The position numbers and the translations under genes are program-made. From Pseudomonadota bacterium (GTDB lineage Bacteria; Pseudomonadota; Alphaproteobacteria; Acetobacterales; Acetobacteraceae), in the NCBI GenBank assembly GCA_021805485.1, contig JAJZFF010000435.1:1-5365 (forward strand): DNA of 5,365 nucleotides, written 5' to 3'. A model generated the notes under the pieces. It was given only the letters and a program-made list of their open reading frames with translations, was not told where the DNA came from and did not search any database. This document shows, piece after piece, positions 1 through 5,269 of this stretch (the stretch's first letter is position 1; every line of letters starts with the position of its first letter).

Positions 1-1154
1 ATCGCGGCGTGGCGGGCGGGATCGTCGAGCAGGGCGGCGATGGCGGGGGCGAGGTCGTCCGGCCCGGCCAGATCGGCGAGGGCGCCGGCCGCGCGCAGCG
101 TCGCGGCGGCTTCGGCGAAATTCGCCAGATGCGGGCCGGTGAGCACCGGGCAGCCGAGCTGCGCCGCCTCGATCATGTTGTGGCCGCCGATGGGGACCAG
201 CGAGCCGCCGATGAAGGAAACGGCGGCGAGACGGTAGAACAGGCCGAGTTCGCCCAGCGTGTCGGCGATGTAGAGCCCGCCGGCGGCGGGCGCCTCGCCG
301 CGCGAGCGCCGGGAAACGGGCAGATCGCCGGCGAGACCGGCGATGGCGTCGGCGCGTTCGGGATGGCGCGGCGCGATGATGGTGACGAGGCCGGGCCGGG
401 TTTCGCGCAGAATGCGATGCGCGGCGATCACCGGCGCATCCTCGCCCGGATGGGTGCTGGCGGCGAGGATGAACGGGCCGGCTGCGGCGGCGGCGAGTGC
501 GGCGCGGGCGGCGGGATCGTCCGGCAGGTCGGGGGCGGCGAATTTCAGGTTGCCCCAGGTCTCGACGCGGGTGAGGCCGAGGCCGCGCAGCGAAGCGGCA
601 TCCGGCGCCGATTGCGCGGCGATCAGCCGGAACCCGCCGAACAGGGCGCGGGCGAGGGTGGGGGCGCGGCGCCAGCGCGCGGCGCTGCGGGCGGAGAGGC
701 GGGCGTTGAACAGGAAGCGGGGGATGCGCCGCGCGTCGAGCCCGGCGAGCAGGTTCGGCCAGATCTCGGATTCGAGGAACACCGCCGCGTCCGGCCGCCA
801 ATGGTCGAGGAAGCGCGTGGCATGGGCGGCGACGTCGAGCGGGACGAACTGGTGCAGCGCCCGCGCCCGCGATTCGGCAAGGGCGGCGGCGGTGCGGGTG
901 CCGGTGGTCAGCAGCACGGTTGCGCGGTCGGCCAGGGCGTCGATCATGCCGAGGGCGGACATCGTCTCGCCCATGCTGGCGGCATGGACCCAGACGAGCC
1001 GGCCCGGCGGCCGCGCCAGCCCGGCGATGCCGTAGCGCTCCGGCAGGCGGGCGGCGATTTCCTTGCCGCGCCGCGCCCGCCGCGCCAGCCAGAACGGCAG
1101 CAGCGGGGCGATGCCGGCGGTGGCGAGGCGATAGGCGGTCAGGCCTGCCGGCAT
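1..1154 (-). CDS. waaA: 3-deoxy-D-manno-octulosonic acid (Kdo) transferase, 3' end cut by window
   Basis: This is Kdo transferase (also called kdtA), a GT30/GT-B glycosyltransferase at the inner face of the inner membrane that moves Kdo from CMP-Kdo onto lipid IVA. I translated the minus strand by hand and found 384 uninterrupted codons; the family usually has about 420-430, so roughly 40 C-terminal residues lie beyond the left edge. Visible landmarks are an N-terminal membrane-anchor-like stretch (residues 8-24), RRGKE at 28-32 (its Glu is the family's proposed catalytic base), WVHAASMGE at 55-63, FLESEIWPN at 126-134, GNLKF at 201-205, STHPGE at 233-238, APRHPER at 261-267, DTLGELG at 298-304, FIGGS at 314-318 and GGHN at 323-326. 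The ATG overlaps the end of the upstream acyltransferase-like gene by 16 bases in another frame, and a GAGG lies 10 bases before it inside that gene, which suggests translational coupling. The assignment is firm. Confidence 0.95.
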   Translation of the reverse strand, partial: MPAGLTAYRLATAGIAPLLPFWLARRARRGKEIAARLPERYGIAGLARPPGRLVWVHAASMGETMSALGMIDALADRATVLLTTGTRTAAALAESRARALHQFVPLDVAAHATRFLDHWRPDAAVFLESEIWPNLLAGLDARRIPRFLFNARLSARSAARWRRAPTLARALFGGFRLIAAQSAPDAASLRGLGLTRVETWGNLKFAAPDLPDDPAARAALAAAAAGPFILAASTHPGEDAPVIAAHRILRETRPGLVTIIAPRHPERADAIAGLAGDLPVSRRSRGEAPAAGGLYIADTLGELGLFYRLAAVSFIGGSLVPIGGHNMIEAAQLGCPVLTGPHLANFAEAAATLRAAGALADLAGPDDLAPAIAALLDDPARHAA

Positions 1155-1858
1155 CGCGCGAGCGCCTCGTCCAGCGTGCGGCTCATCTCGGCCTCGATCT
1201 GCGGCAGCGCGGTTGCCCAGTCGTCCCGGGAGACGGCGATCGGCGCCGAGGCGACCAGCGCGCCGCGGCCGAAGGGCAAAGGCAGGCGCATCGAATCCCA
1301 GCTGTCGAGCCGGAAGGCGTGGCTGGTGGCCGCACCGGCGCAGAAGACCGGCGCGCCGGTCAGCGCCGCGAGCTGGGCGACACCCGCTGCCGCCCGCCGC
1401 CTCGGGCCACGCGGGCCATCCGGCGTGATCACCACCGGATGACCCGCGCGCACCAGCCGGGCGAGTTCCAGCAGTCCCGCCGCGCCGCCGCGCGACGAGG
1501 AGGCCGAGATCGCCTCGAGCCCGAAGCGGCGCAGCGCGTTGACCACGAGCTGGCCGTCGCGGTGGCGGCTCGCCAGCATGTAGGCCGTCGGCGCATCCGC
1601 CGGGCGGCGCAGGGCGTGCATCGCCGCCGGCATCGAGGGCAGGCATTCGTGCCAGCAGGCGACGATCGCCGGCGCGCCGCCGCGAATCGCGCCGATGAAG
1701 GCATCGGCGTCGATCCGCCAGCGCGTCGTCCGCAGGCTGAAGCCGAGCGCGCCGCCGACCATCGCGCCGATCCTGGCCTGGATGGCGGGCGACTGGGTGC
1801 GGGACTTGAAGGCGCGAATCATCGCGGTGGCGGTAGCACCTGCCGGGGCGTGCGTCAT
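1139..1858 (-). CDS. DUF374 lysophospholipid/lipid A acyltransferase-like protein (COG2121)
   Basis: This 239-residue protein matches the DUF374 family, relatives of the LPLAT acyltransferases. Family landmarks are WHECLP at 69-74, SRHRDG at 97-102, SSSRGG at 120-125, TPDGPRGPRR at 145-154 and SWDSMRLPLPF at 186-196. A classical HX4D acyltransferase box is absent, because the His of WHECLP is followed five residues on by Ser. Residues 30-42 could be a weak membrane-contacting segment. The start chosen is the ATG whose ATGA overlaps the stop of the upstream regulator; the frame stays open further upstream, but only as a shadow of the regulator gene. An in-frame ATG at codon 13 has no better ribosome site. 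Known: a DUF374 member of Helicobacter/Campylobacter, LpxJ, has been described as a late lipid A acyltransferase. Inference: with kdtA directly downstream, this protein may acylate lipid A or a related envelope lipid. The substrate is not shown by the sequence. Confidence 0.9.
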   Translation of the reverse strand: MTHAPAGATATAMIRAFKSRTQSPAIQARIGAMVGGALGFSLRTTRWRIDADAFIGAIRGGAPAIVACWHECLPSMPAAMHALRRPADAPTAYMLASRHRDGQLVVNALRRFGLEAISASSSRGGAAGLLELARLVRAGHPVVITPDGPRGPRRRAAAGVAQLAALTGAPVFCAGAATSHAFRLDSWDSMRLPLPFGRGALVASAPIAVSRDDWATALPQIEAEMSRTLDEALARCRQA

Positions 1859-2808
1859 CCGTGCCCCGGGGCATGGGTGCAGGGCGGCCGGTTCGCGGCA
1901 AGCTGCGCGGCGAGATCGCGGAAGGCCGTCTCGCGGGGATCCGACGCACGCCAGGCCAGCACGATCGAGCGGCCCGCATTCGGGTCGTCGAGCCGGCGGC
2001 AGACGACGAGGTCGCGCAGTTCCGGGCGGGCCGAAACGGCGAGTTCCGGCAGCAGGGAATAGCCCTCGCCGGCGGCGATCATCTGCCATAGCGTTTCAAG
2101 CCCGGTGGCGTGGCGCGTCACCGGCTTCGCGTCGCACAGCGACAGCGCGTGGTCGCGCAGGCAATGGCCTTCTTCCAGCAACAGGAGGTCCTGCGTCGGC
2201 AGGTCGTCGAGCATCAGCCGGCGCAGTCCGGCGAGCGCGTGGCCGGGCGGGGCCGCGAGCTGGAACGGTTCGAAAAAGAGCGGCACGGCGTTGAAATGTC
2301 CGCGTGGCACGGGGGCGGCGAGCAGCACCATGTCGAGCGCGCCCTCGGACAGGCGGTCGAGCAGGCGCGACGTGCGTCCCTCGGTGAGGCGGAGCGACAG
2401 CCCGGGTCGCGTCGCGCGCAGCAGCCGGAGCACAAAAGGAAGGTAATAGGGCCCGAGCGTCTCGATCGCGCCGAGGCCGACCGTGCCGGCGAGCCCCTGC
2501 GGCTGTTCATGCGAAAGGGTGAGCAGATGTCGCGCTTCGGCCATCACCCGTTCGATCTGGGTCAGCAGCGTGGCGCCGGCGGCGGTCAGCGTCACCCGGC
2601 GGCGGGTCCGCTCGAACAGGGGGACGCCGAGAATGGCCTCGAGCTTGCGGATCTGCTCGGACAGGGCCGGCTGGGACACGCCGCAGCGTTCCGCCGCCTG
2701 GCCGAAATGGCGAAGCTCGGCGACGGCCTGGGCATATTCGAGGTCGCGGAGCGAGAGCCCGGCGAGGGATCGGGGCAGGTCGGGGTGAGGAGACGCCATC
2801 GCGATCAT
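1855..2808 (-). CDS. oxyR: OxyR-type LysR-family peroxide-responsive regulator
   Basis: LysR-type transcription factor of 317 residues from the start preferred here. The N-terminal winged helix-turn-helix spans about 18-75, with HFGQAAERC then VSQPALSEQIRKLE at 34-57; the effector domain follows. OxyR hallmarks are LLEEGHCLRDHALSLC, giving Cys216 and Cys225 at the nine-residue separation of E. coli Cys199/Cys208, and Thr117 (in ETLGPY) and Thr146 (in EGRT), which align with E. coli Thr100 and Thr129 of the peroxide pocket. Three ATGs are possible: 2844, 2808 and 2799. I prefer 2808 because GGAAG lies 10 bases upstream, while the 12 codons between 2844 and 2808 are AT-rich, use codons rare in this window, and overlap a possible operator. 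The gene overlaps the acyltransferase gene by 4 bases. Known OxyR proteins activate catalase and peroxidase genes; none is present here. An OxyR-like regulator with another ligand is the alternative. Confidence 0.88.
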   Translation of the reverse strand: MIAMASPHPDLPRSLAGLSLRDLEYAQAVAELRHFGQAAERCGVSQPALSEQIRKLEAILGVPLFERTRRRVTLTAAGATLLTQIERVMAEARHLLTLSHEQPQGLAGTVGLGAIETLGPYYLPFVLRLLRATRPGLSLRLTEGRTSRLLDRLSEGALDMVLLAAPVPRGHFNAVPLFFEPFQLAAPPGHALAGLRRLMLDDLPTQDLLLLEEGHCLRDHALSLCDAKPVTRHATGLETLWQMIAAGEGYSLLPELAVSARPELRDLVVCRRLDDPNAGRSIVLAWRASDPRETAFRDLAAQLAANRPPCTHAPGHG

Positions 2809-2842
2809 GTAATCGAAACTTCCGAATGATGAAAGATTGAGC

Positions 2843-2857
2843 ATCGAGATTGCCTAT
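2843..2857 (-). promoter_or_regulatory. Possible OxyR/LysR operator (T-N11-A box)
   Basis: On the minus strand this reads ATAG-N7-CGAT, close to one ATAG-N7-CTAT half of the E. coli OxyR consensus, and it contains a T-N11-A core as LysR proteins prefer. It lies 35-49 bases upstream of the preferred oxyR start, a sensible place for autoregulation. No second copy is visible at the expected helical spacing on either side, so this is a single imperfect match. If oxyR really begins at 2844, the box would overlap its start codon. Confidence 0.3.
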
Positions 2858-2861
2858 CGGG

Positions 2862-2879
2862 GGCCGGACGAGTCCGGCC
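2862..2879. repeat. Perfect inverted repeat in the divergent promoter region
   Basis: GGCCGGAC and GTCCGGCC face each other across a two-base GA centre. Drawn as RNA this is a 7-bp GC-rich stem with a CGAG tetraloop, possible on either strand. It sits between the divergent oxyR and DUF883-like genes and next to the possible OxyR box. No T-tract follows on either strand, so an ordinary intrinsic terminator is unlikely. It could be an operator for a dimeric repressor or a leader hairpin; the sequence does not decide. Confidence 0.5.
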
Positions 2880-2943
2880 TAGCCGCTTGAAGCGCCCCGC
2901 GTGGCTTCCCATTCCTGAATCATCAATCACGTTGTATGGCGCG

Positions 2944-2951
2944 AAAGGAGG
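2944..2951 (+). promoter_or_regulatory. Strong Shine-Dalgarno site fixing the start of the DUF883-like gene
   Basis: AAAGGAGG lies 5 bases before the ATG at 2957. It is the best ribosome binding site in the window. It rules against the earlier in-frame ATG at 2936, which would place this site inside the coding sequence and has no comparable site of its own. Confidence 0.8.
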
Positions 2952-2956
2952 CCCGG

Positions 2957-3316
2957 ATGGCGGACTGGAATGCGAGGCGGAAAGAGGCGGCGGACATGCT
3001 GGGAAGCGAATTCGGCCGCTTCCAGCACGAGTTCGACGATCTGCGCACCAGGCTGGGCCGCCTTGCCGGCGAGGCCGCGCACGATTTCGGCGACGGACCG
3101 CAGAAGCTGACGGAACTGCGCGGCGCGCTCGATGGCCGGCTCGCGGTGATCGAGCGGGAACTCGACGCGATGAGCCGCGACCTGCGCCTGCAGGGCGGGG
3201 CGGTGGCCGGGCGGATCGAACAGTCGGTGCGCGAGAAGCCGCTGGCGGCGCTGGCCGTCGCCGCCGGGCTCGGGTTCGTCGCGGCGCATCTGTTTCGCCG
3301 GCGCCGCGCGCGGTGA
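2957..3316 (+). CDS. DUF883/YqjD-like small tail-anchored membrane protein
   Basis: This 119-residue protein has a long charged, helical N-terminal part (about 1-90) with heptad-like spacing of hydrophobic residues (FDDLRTRLGRLAGE, LAVIERELDAM). A single C-terminal membrane helix follows at about 95-113 (KPLAALAVAAGLGFVAAHLF, rich in Ala and Gly), and then a basic tail RRRRAR. This layout, including the EKPL-AALAVAAGLGF motif, is that of the ElaB/YqjD/YgaM group (DUF883). Known: E. coli YqjD is an inner-membrane protein reported to bind ribosomes in stationary phase. That role is not shown here. The start at 2957 follows from a strong AAAGGAGG site. The YqjE-like gene begins 30 bases after the stop, so the two are probably co-transcribed. 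Direct search against PF05957 would settle the family. Confidence 0.85.
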   Translation: MADWNARRKEAADMLGSEFGRFQHEFDDLRTRLGRLAGEAAHDFGDGPQKLTELRGALDGRLAVIERELDAMSRDLRLQGGAVAGRIEQSVREKPLAALAVAAGLGFVAAHLFRRRRAR

Positions 3317-3325
3317 CCCGCGTGC

Positions 3326-3341
3326 CGCCCCCGGCGGGGCG
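3326..3341 (+). promoter_or_regulatory. GC-rich hairpin masking the ribosome site of the YqjE-like gene
   Basis: CGCCCC pairs perfectly with GGGGCG around a CGGC loop. The 3' arm carries the only G-rich stretch (GGGG) that could act as a ribosome binding site for the GTG at 3347, which begins 5 bases after the hairpin. If formed in the RNA, the hairpin would lower initiation unless ribosomes arriving from the upstream gene open it. Function is inferred; chance hairpins are common at this GC content. Confidence 0.4.
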
Positions 3342-3346
3342 CTGAC

Positions 3347-3763
3347 GTGCTGCGCTTCCTGACCGAACTCTTCTTCGACGGCGCGACCATGCGGCGGCTC
3401 GGCCTGAGGGTCGGGCTCGGCGTTGCCGCGATCGTCGTGCTGCTGATCGGGCTGGTGTTCCTGCTCGTCGCCGCCGAACAGGCGGTGGCCGCGGCGATCG
3501 GTCCGGTTTACGCGCCGCTCGTGTTCGCCGGAGCCTGTGTTCTGCTGGCCGCCGTGCTGTATGGGATCGGCACCTATGCCTGGCGCAGCCGGCCGCGGCC
3601 GCTCGCCGCCGCGGCGCGGGCCGGTGTGGTGCGCGAGGGGTTGGCGGTGCTCGCCGCGCTGTTGCGGCGTGACCCGGCGAGGCTGGTCTTCGCGGGGCTC
3701 GTCCTCGGGGCGCTGGCCGAATACCTGCAAAAACGCGAGGACAAACCCGACGAAAATTCGTGA
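3347..3763 (+). CDS. YqjE/holin-superfamily-like small membrane protein
   Basis: This 138-residue protein begins with GTG; the next candidate, ATG at 3389, has no ribosome site and would remove 14 residues. Two strong membrane helices are visible at about 24-44 (VAAIVVLLIGLVFLLVA) and 55-77 (YAPLVFAGACVLLAAVLYGI). A shorter hydrophobic segment lies at 113-126 (LVFAGLVLGALAEYL), followed by a hydrophilic tail rich in Lys, Asp and Glu. Placement straight after a DUF883/YqjD-like gene matches the yqjD-yqjE order of E. coli, where YqjE belongs to the phage_holin_3_6 (PF07332) superfamily. That family assignment is inference from topology and context. Despite the family name, no lysis function is implied, as no endolysin is nearby. 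The coding region itself is well supported by length and codon use. Confidence 0.82.
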   Translation: MLRFLTELFFDGATMRRLGLRVGLGVAAIVVLLIGLVFLLVAAEQAVAAAIGPVYAPLVFAGACVLLAAVLYGIGTYAWRSRPRPLAAAARAGVVREGLAVLAALLRRDPARLVFAGLVLGALAEYLQKREDKPDENS

Positions 3764-3857
3764 TTCCCGGGGAAAGGGAAAACCCGTTCTTGGACTCGGG
3801 CTGCGATTGGCGTAAGACGTTCCGCATCGTATCCCTTTGCTAAGCGGAGCTTGCCGC
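3764..3857 (+). promoter_or_regulatory. Gap before mreC with a weak candidate promoter
   Basis: These 94 bases are less GC-rich than the flanking genes and are the likeliest site for an mreC promoter. The best pair I can find is TTGGAC (3790-3795), 17 bases, then TAAGAC (3813-3818), each matching only three of six sigma-70 positions. A GGAG at 3846-3849 lies 8 bases before the mreC ATG. GCGG and CCGC (3844-3847 and 3854-3857) could form a short stem over it. No convincing terminator separates the YqjE-like gene from mreC, so read-through is possible. Confidence 0.3.
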
Positions 3858-4715
3858 ATGCTGCGGCTGTCCATGCCTGTCAGAACAGCCGTCTCGCGGC
3901 TGACTCTTCCCGTGATGCTGTTGATGTCGCTTGCGTTGGTTCTGGCCGGGCGGGCGGATCGCCGTCTCGGCGTGTTCCTCCGCACCCAGGTCGATGACGC
4001 GCTTGCGCCGCTCTATCGGGCCGCGGCCGCGCCTGTCCGGGCGGTCGAGACCGATCGCGGCGCGGTTGGCTCCTGGTTCGATCTGCGGGCGCGCAACGCG
4101 GCGCTGCGGGTGCAGAATCACGAGTTGCGGCGGTGGCGGGCGGTCGCCCTGGCGCTGGAGGCGCAGAACGAGGCGCTGAAATCCCAGTTGCACTATGTGC
4201 CGACGCCGACGCCGAATTTCTTCACCGCCCGCGTCATCGCCGATCTCGGCGGGCTTTATGCGCGCTCGGTGATGGTGACGCTGCCGCGCCACCCCGGCGA
4301 TGTCCGCGACGCGGTGGCCATGGACGGCGCCGGCGTGGTCGGCCGGGTGATCGAGGCCGGGTCGCGTTCCGCCCGCGTCCTGCTGATCACCGACCTGAAC
4401 AGCAAGGTGCCCGTCGCGATCGGACGGGACGGCGAGCGGGCGATCATGGTCGGGCAGAATACCGCGTCGCCGCGGCTGCTGTACTGGACGCCGGGAAAGC
4501 CGCCGCGTGAGGGGGCGATCGTGCTGACCAGCGCCGTCGGCGGCATTTTCCCGAACGGGCTGCCGGTCGGCATCGTCCATTACGCCGGACGGAACGACCC
4601 GGAGGTGGTGCCGTTTGCCCGGCTCGACAGTCTGCGGGTCCTGCGCATTTTCGAGTACGGCACCGGCGGCTCGACCGATGTGGCGTCCAACGCAACGATC
4701 GCCAAGGCGCGGTGA
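3858..4715 (+). CDS. mreC: Rod shape-determining protein MreC
   Basis: MreC is the periplasmic scaffold of the elongasome; it is anchored in the inner membrane and binds PBP2. The 285-residue product has a short cytoplasmic N-terminus, one membrane helix at about 14-31 (RLTLPVMLLMSLALVLAG), a coiled coil at about 76-112 (RARNAALRVQNHELRR and onward), and then the beta-rich MreC domain. Family landmarks are VGRV at 161-164, LLITDLNSKVPV at 175-186 and TSAVGG-IFPNGLPVG at 224-238. The start chosen is the ATG with GGAG 8 bases upstream; an in-frame TTG at 3837 and an ATG at 3873 are less likely. mreD follows after a 19-base gap. mreB, normally just upstream, is replaced here by the YqjE-like gene. 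The C-terminal tail after about 268 is low-complexity and not conserved. The assignment is firm. Confidence 0.95.
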   Translation: MLRLSMPVRTAVSRLTLPVMLLMSLALVLAGRADRRLGVFLRTQVDDALAPLYRAAAAPVRAVETDRGAVGSWFDLRARNAALRVQNHELRRWRAVALALEAQNEALKSQLHYVPTPTPNFFTARVIADLGGLYARSVMVTLPRHPGDVRDAVAMDGAGVVGRVIEAGSRSARVLLITDLNSKVPVAIGRDGERAIMVGQNTASPRLLYWTPGKPPREGAIVLTSAVGGIFPNGLPVGIVHYAGRNDPEVVPFARLDSLRVLRIFEYGTGGSTDVASNATIAKAR

Positions 4716-4729
4716 CCCGAAGGCGGGTC
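4714..4729 (+). promoter_or_regulatory. Hairpin covering the mreD ribosome site
   Basis: GACCCG pairs perfectly with CGGGTC around an AAGG loop. It begins within the mreC stop codon and ends 5 bases before the mreD ATG. The GAAGG that would serve as the ribosome site is split between stem and loop. Ribosomes terminating on mreC would cover and melt it, which fits coupled translation. The role is inferred from position. Confidence 0.4.
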
Positions 4730-4734
4730 CATCC

Positions 4735-5262
4735 ATGATCGACTTCATGGAACTCTGGCGCGCGCTCGACCGGGCGGCGCGCCACATGCTGCCGACCGCG
4801 GCGATCGTCGTGGTGATGGTGCTGCTGGCCTTGCCGGGGCTGCTGCCGGCCCAGGCGGAACTGCGCGCCGGGTTCGTCATGTCGTCGGTATTCTTCTGGA
4901 CGCTGTATCGCCCTGGCGCGGTGCCGGCGCCCGTGGTCGCGCTGATCGGCGTTTTGCTCGGGCTGCTGGGCAACGTGCCGCTTGGCGTCTGGTCGGTCCT
5001 GCTGCTGCTGGAACAGGCGGCGGTGGGAATGTCCCGCCGCCTCCTGCTCAGGCAGGGTTTCATGCTGGTCTGGCTGGCCTTCGCCGCCTGCGTCGCGATT
5101 GTCGTCGCACTGGAATGGGTGATCCGGGCGACGCTCGATCTCACGCTGCTGCCCATCACGCCCGCGCTGATGGAGGCAGGGATCAGCATTCTGTTCTATC
5201 CGCTGGTGGCGGTGCCGCTGTCCCGCGCGCATGCCGGTCCGGCCGCGCCGGAACAGGCCTGA
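4735..5262 (+). CDS. mreD: Rod shape-determining protein MreD
   Basis: MreD is a small polytopic inner-membrane partner of MreC and PBP2. The product has 175 residues, typical for the family, and is mostly hydrophobic. Five or six membrane segments can be drawn at about 20-38, 45-58, 65-79, 84-97, 107-128 and 140-162. The motif FWTLYRPGAVPAP at 54-66 followed by GLLGNVPLG at 76-84 is the MreD signature region. The Asp commonly found in the GLL-D part is absent, and the loop before PLG looks shortened. The frame is open upstream into mreC, but the ATG at 4735 is the natural start, with GAAGG 11 bases before it and the N-terminus of expected length. mrdA begins 7 bases after the stop. Identification rests on topology, motif and position between mreC and mrdA. 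Confidence 0.92.
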   Translation: MIDFMELWRALDRAARHMLPTAAIVVVMVLLALPGLLPAQAELRAGFVMSSVFFWTLYRPGAVPAPVVALIGVLLGLLGNVPLGVWSVLLLLEQAAVGMSRRLLLRQGFMLVWLAFAACVAIVVALEWVIRATLDLTLLPITPALMEAGISILFYPLVAVPLSRAHAGPAAPEQA

Positions 5263-5269
5263 GGCGGGC

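Noticed and set aside
9..1442. Long plus-strand open frame (477 codons) opposite kdtA
   Set aside because: It is antisense to a clear kdtA/DUF374 pair. The product is a low-complexity Gly/Ala/Arg/Glu-rich sequence with no fold or motif, as expected from the complement of GC-rich codons.
2887..2940. Sigma-70 or EcfG-type promoter for the DUF883-like gene
   Set aside because: TTGAAG at 2887 has no fitting -10 box, and the CGTT at 2930 has no GGAAC 16-17 bases upstream. Nothing exceeds chance similarity.
3347..3763. Prophage remnant suggested by a holin-like protein
   Set aside because: No endolysin, tail, integrase or att-like repeats are nearby. The YqjD-YqjE order explains the gene better.
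3766..3800. Possible terminator after the YqjE-like gene (CCCGGGG, GGGAAAACCC, CCCG/CGGG pairings)
   Set aside because: Each alternative stem is only 3-4 bp and no T-tract follows, so it does not qualify as an intrinsic terminator.
2805..3985. Minus-strand open frames opposite the DUF883-like and YqjE-like genes (340 and 352 codons)
   Set aside because: Products are dominated by Arg, Pro and Ala, there is no ribosome site, and the plus-strand genes have a strong ribosome site and clear membrane helices.
3840..5189. Long minus-strand open frame (449 codons) opposite mreC-mreD
   Set aside because: It is antisense to well-identified genes; the product is Arg/Gln/His-rich without recognizable domains, a GC-driven shadow.
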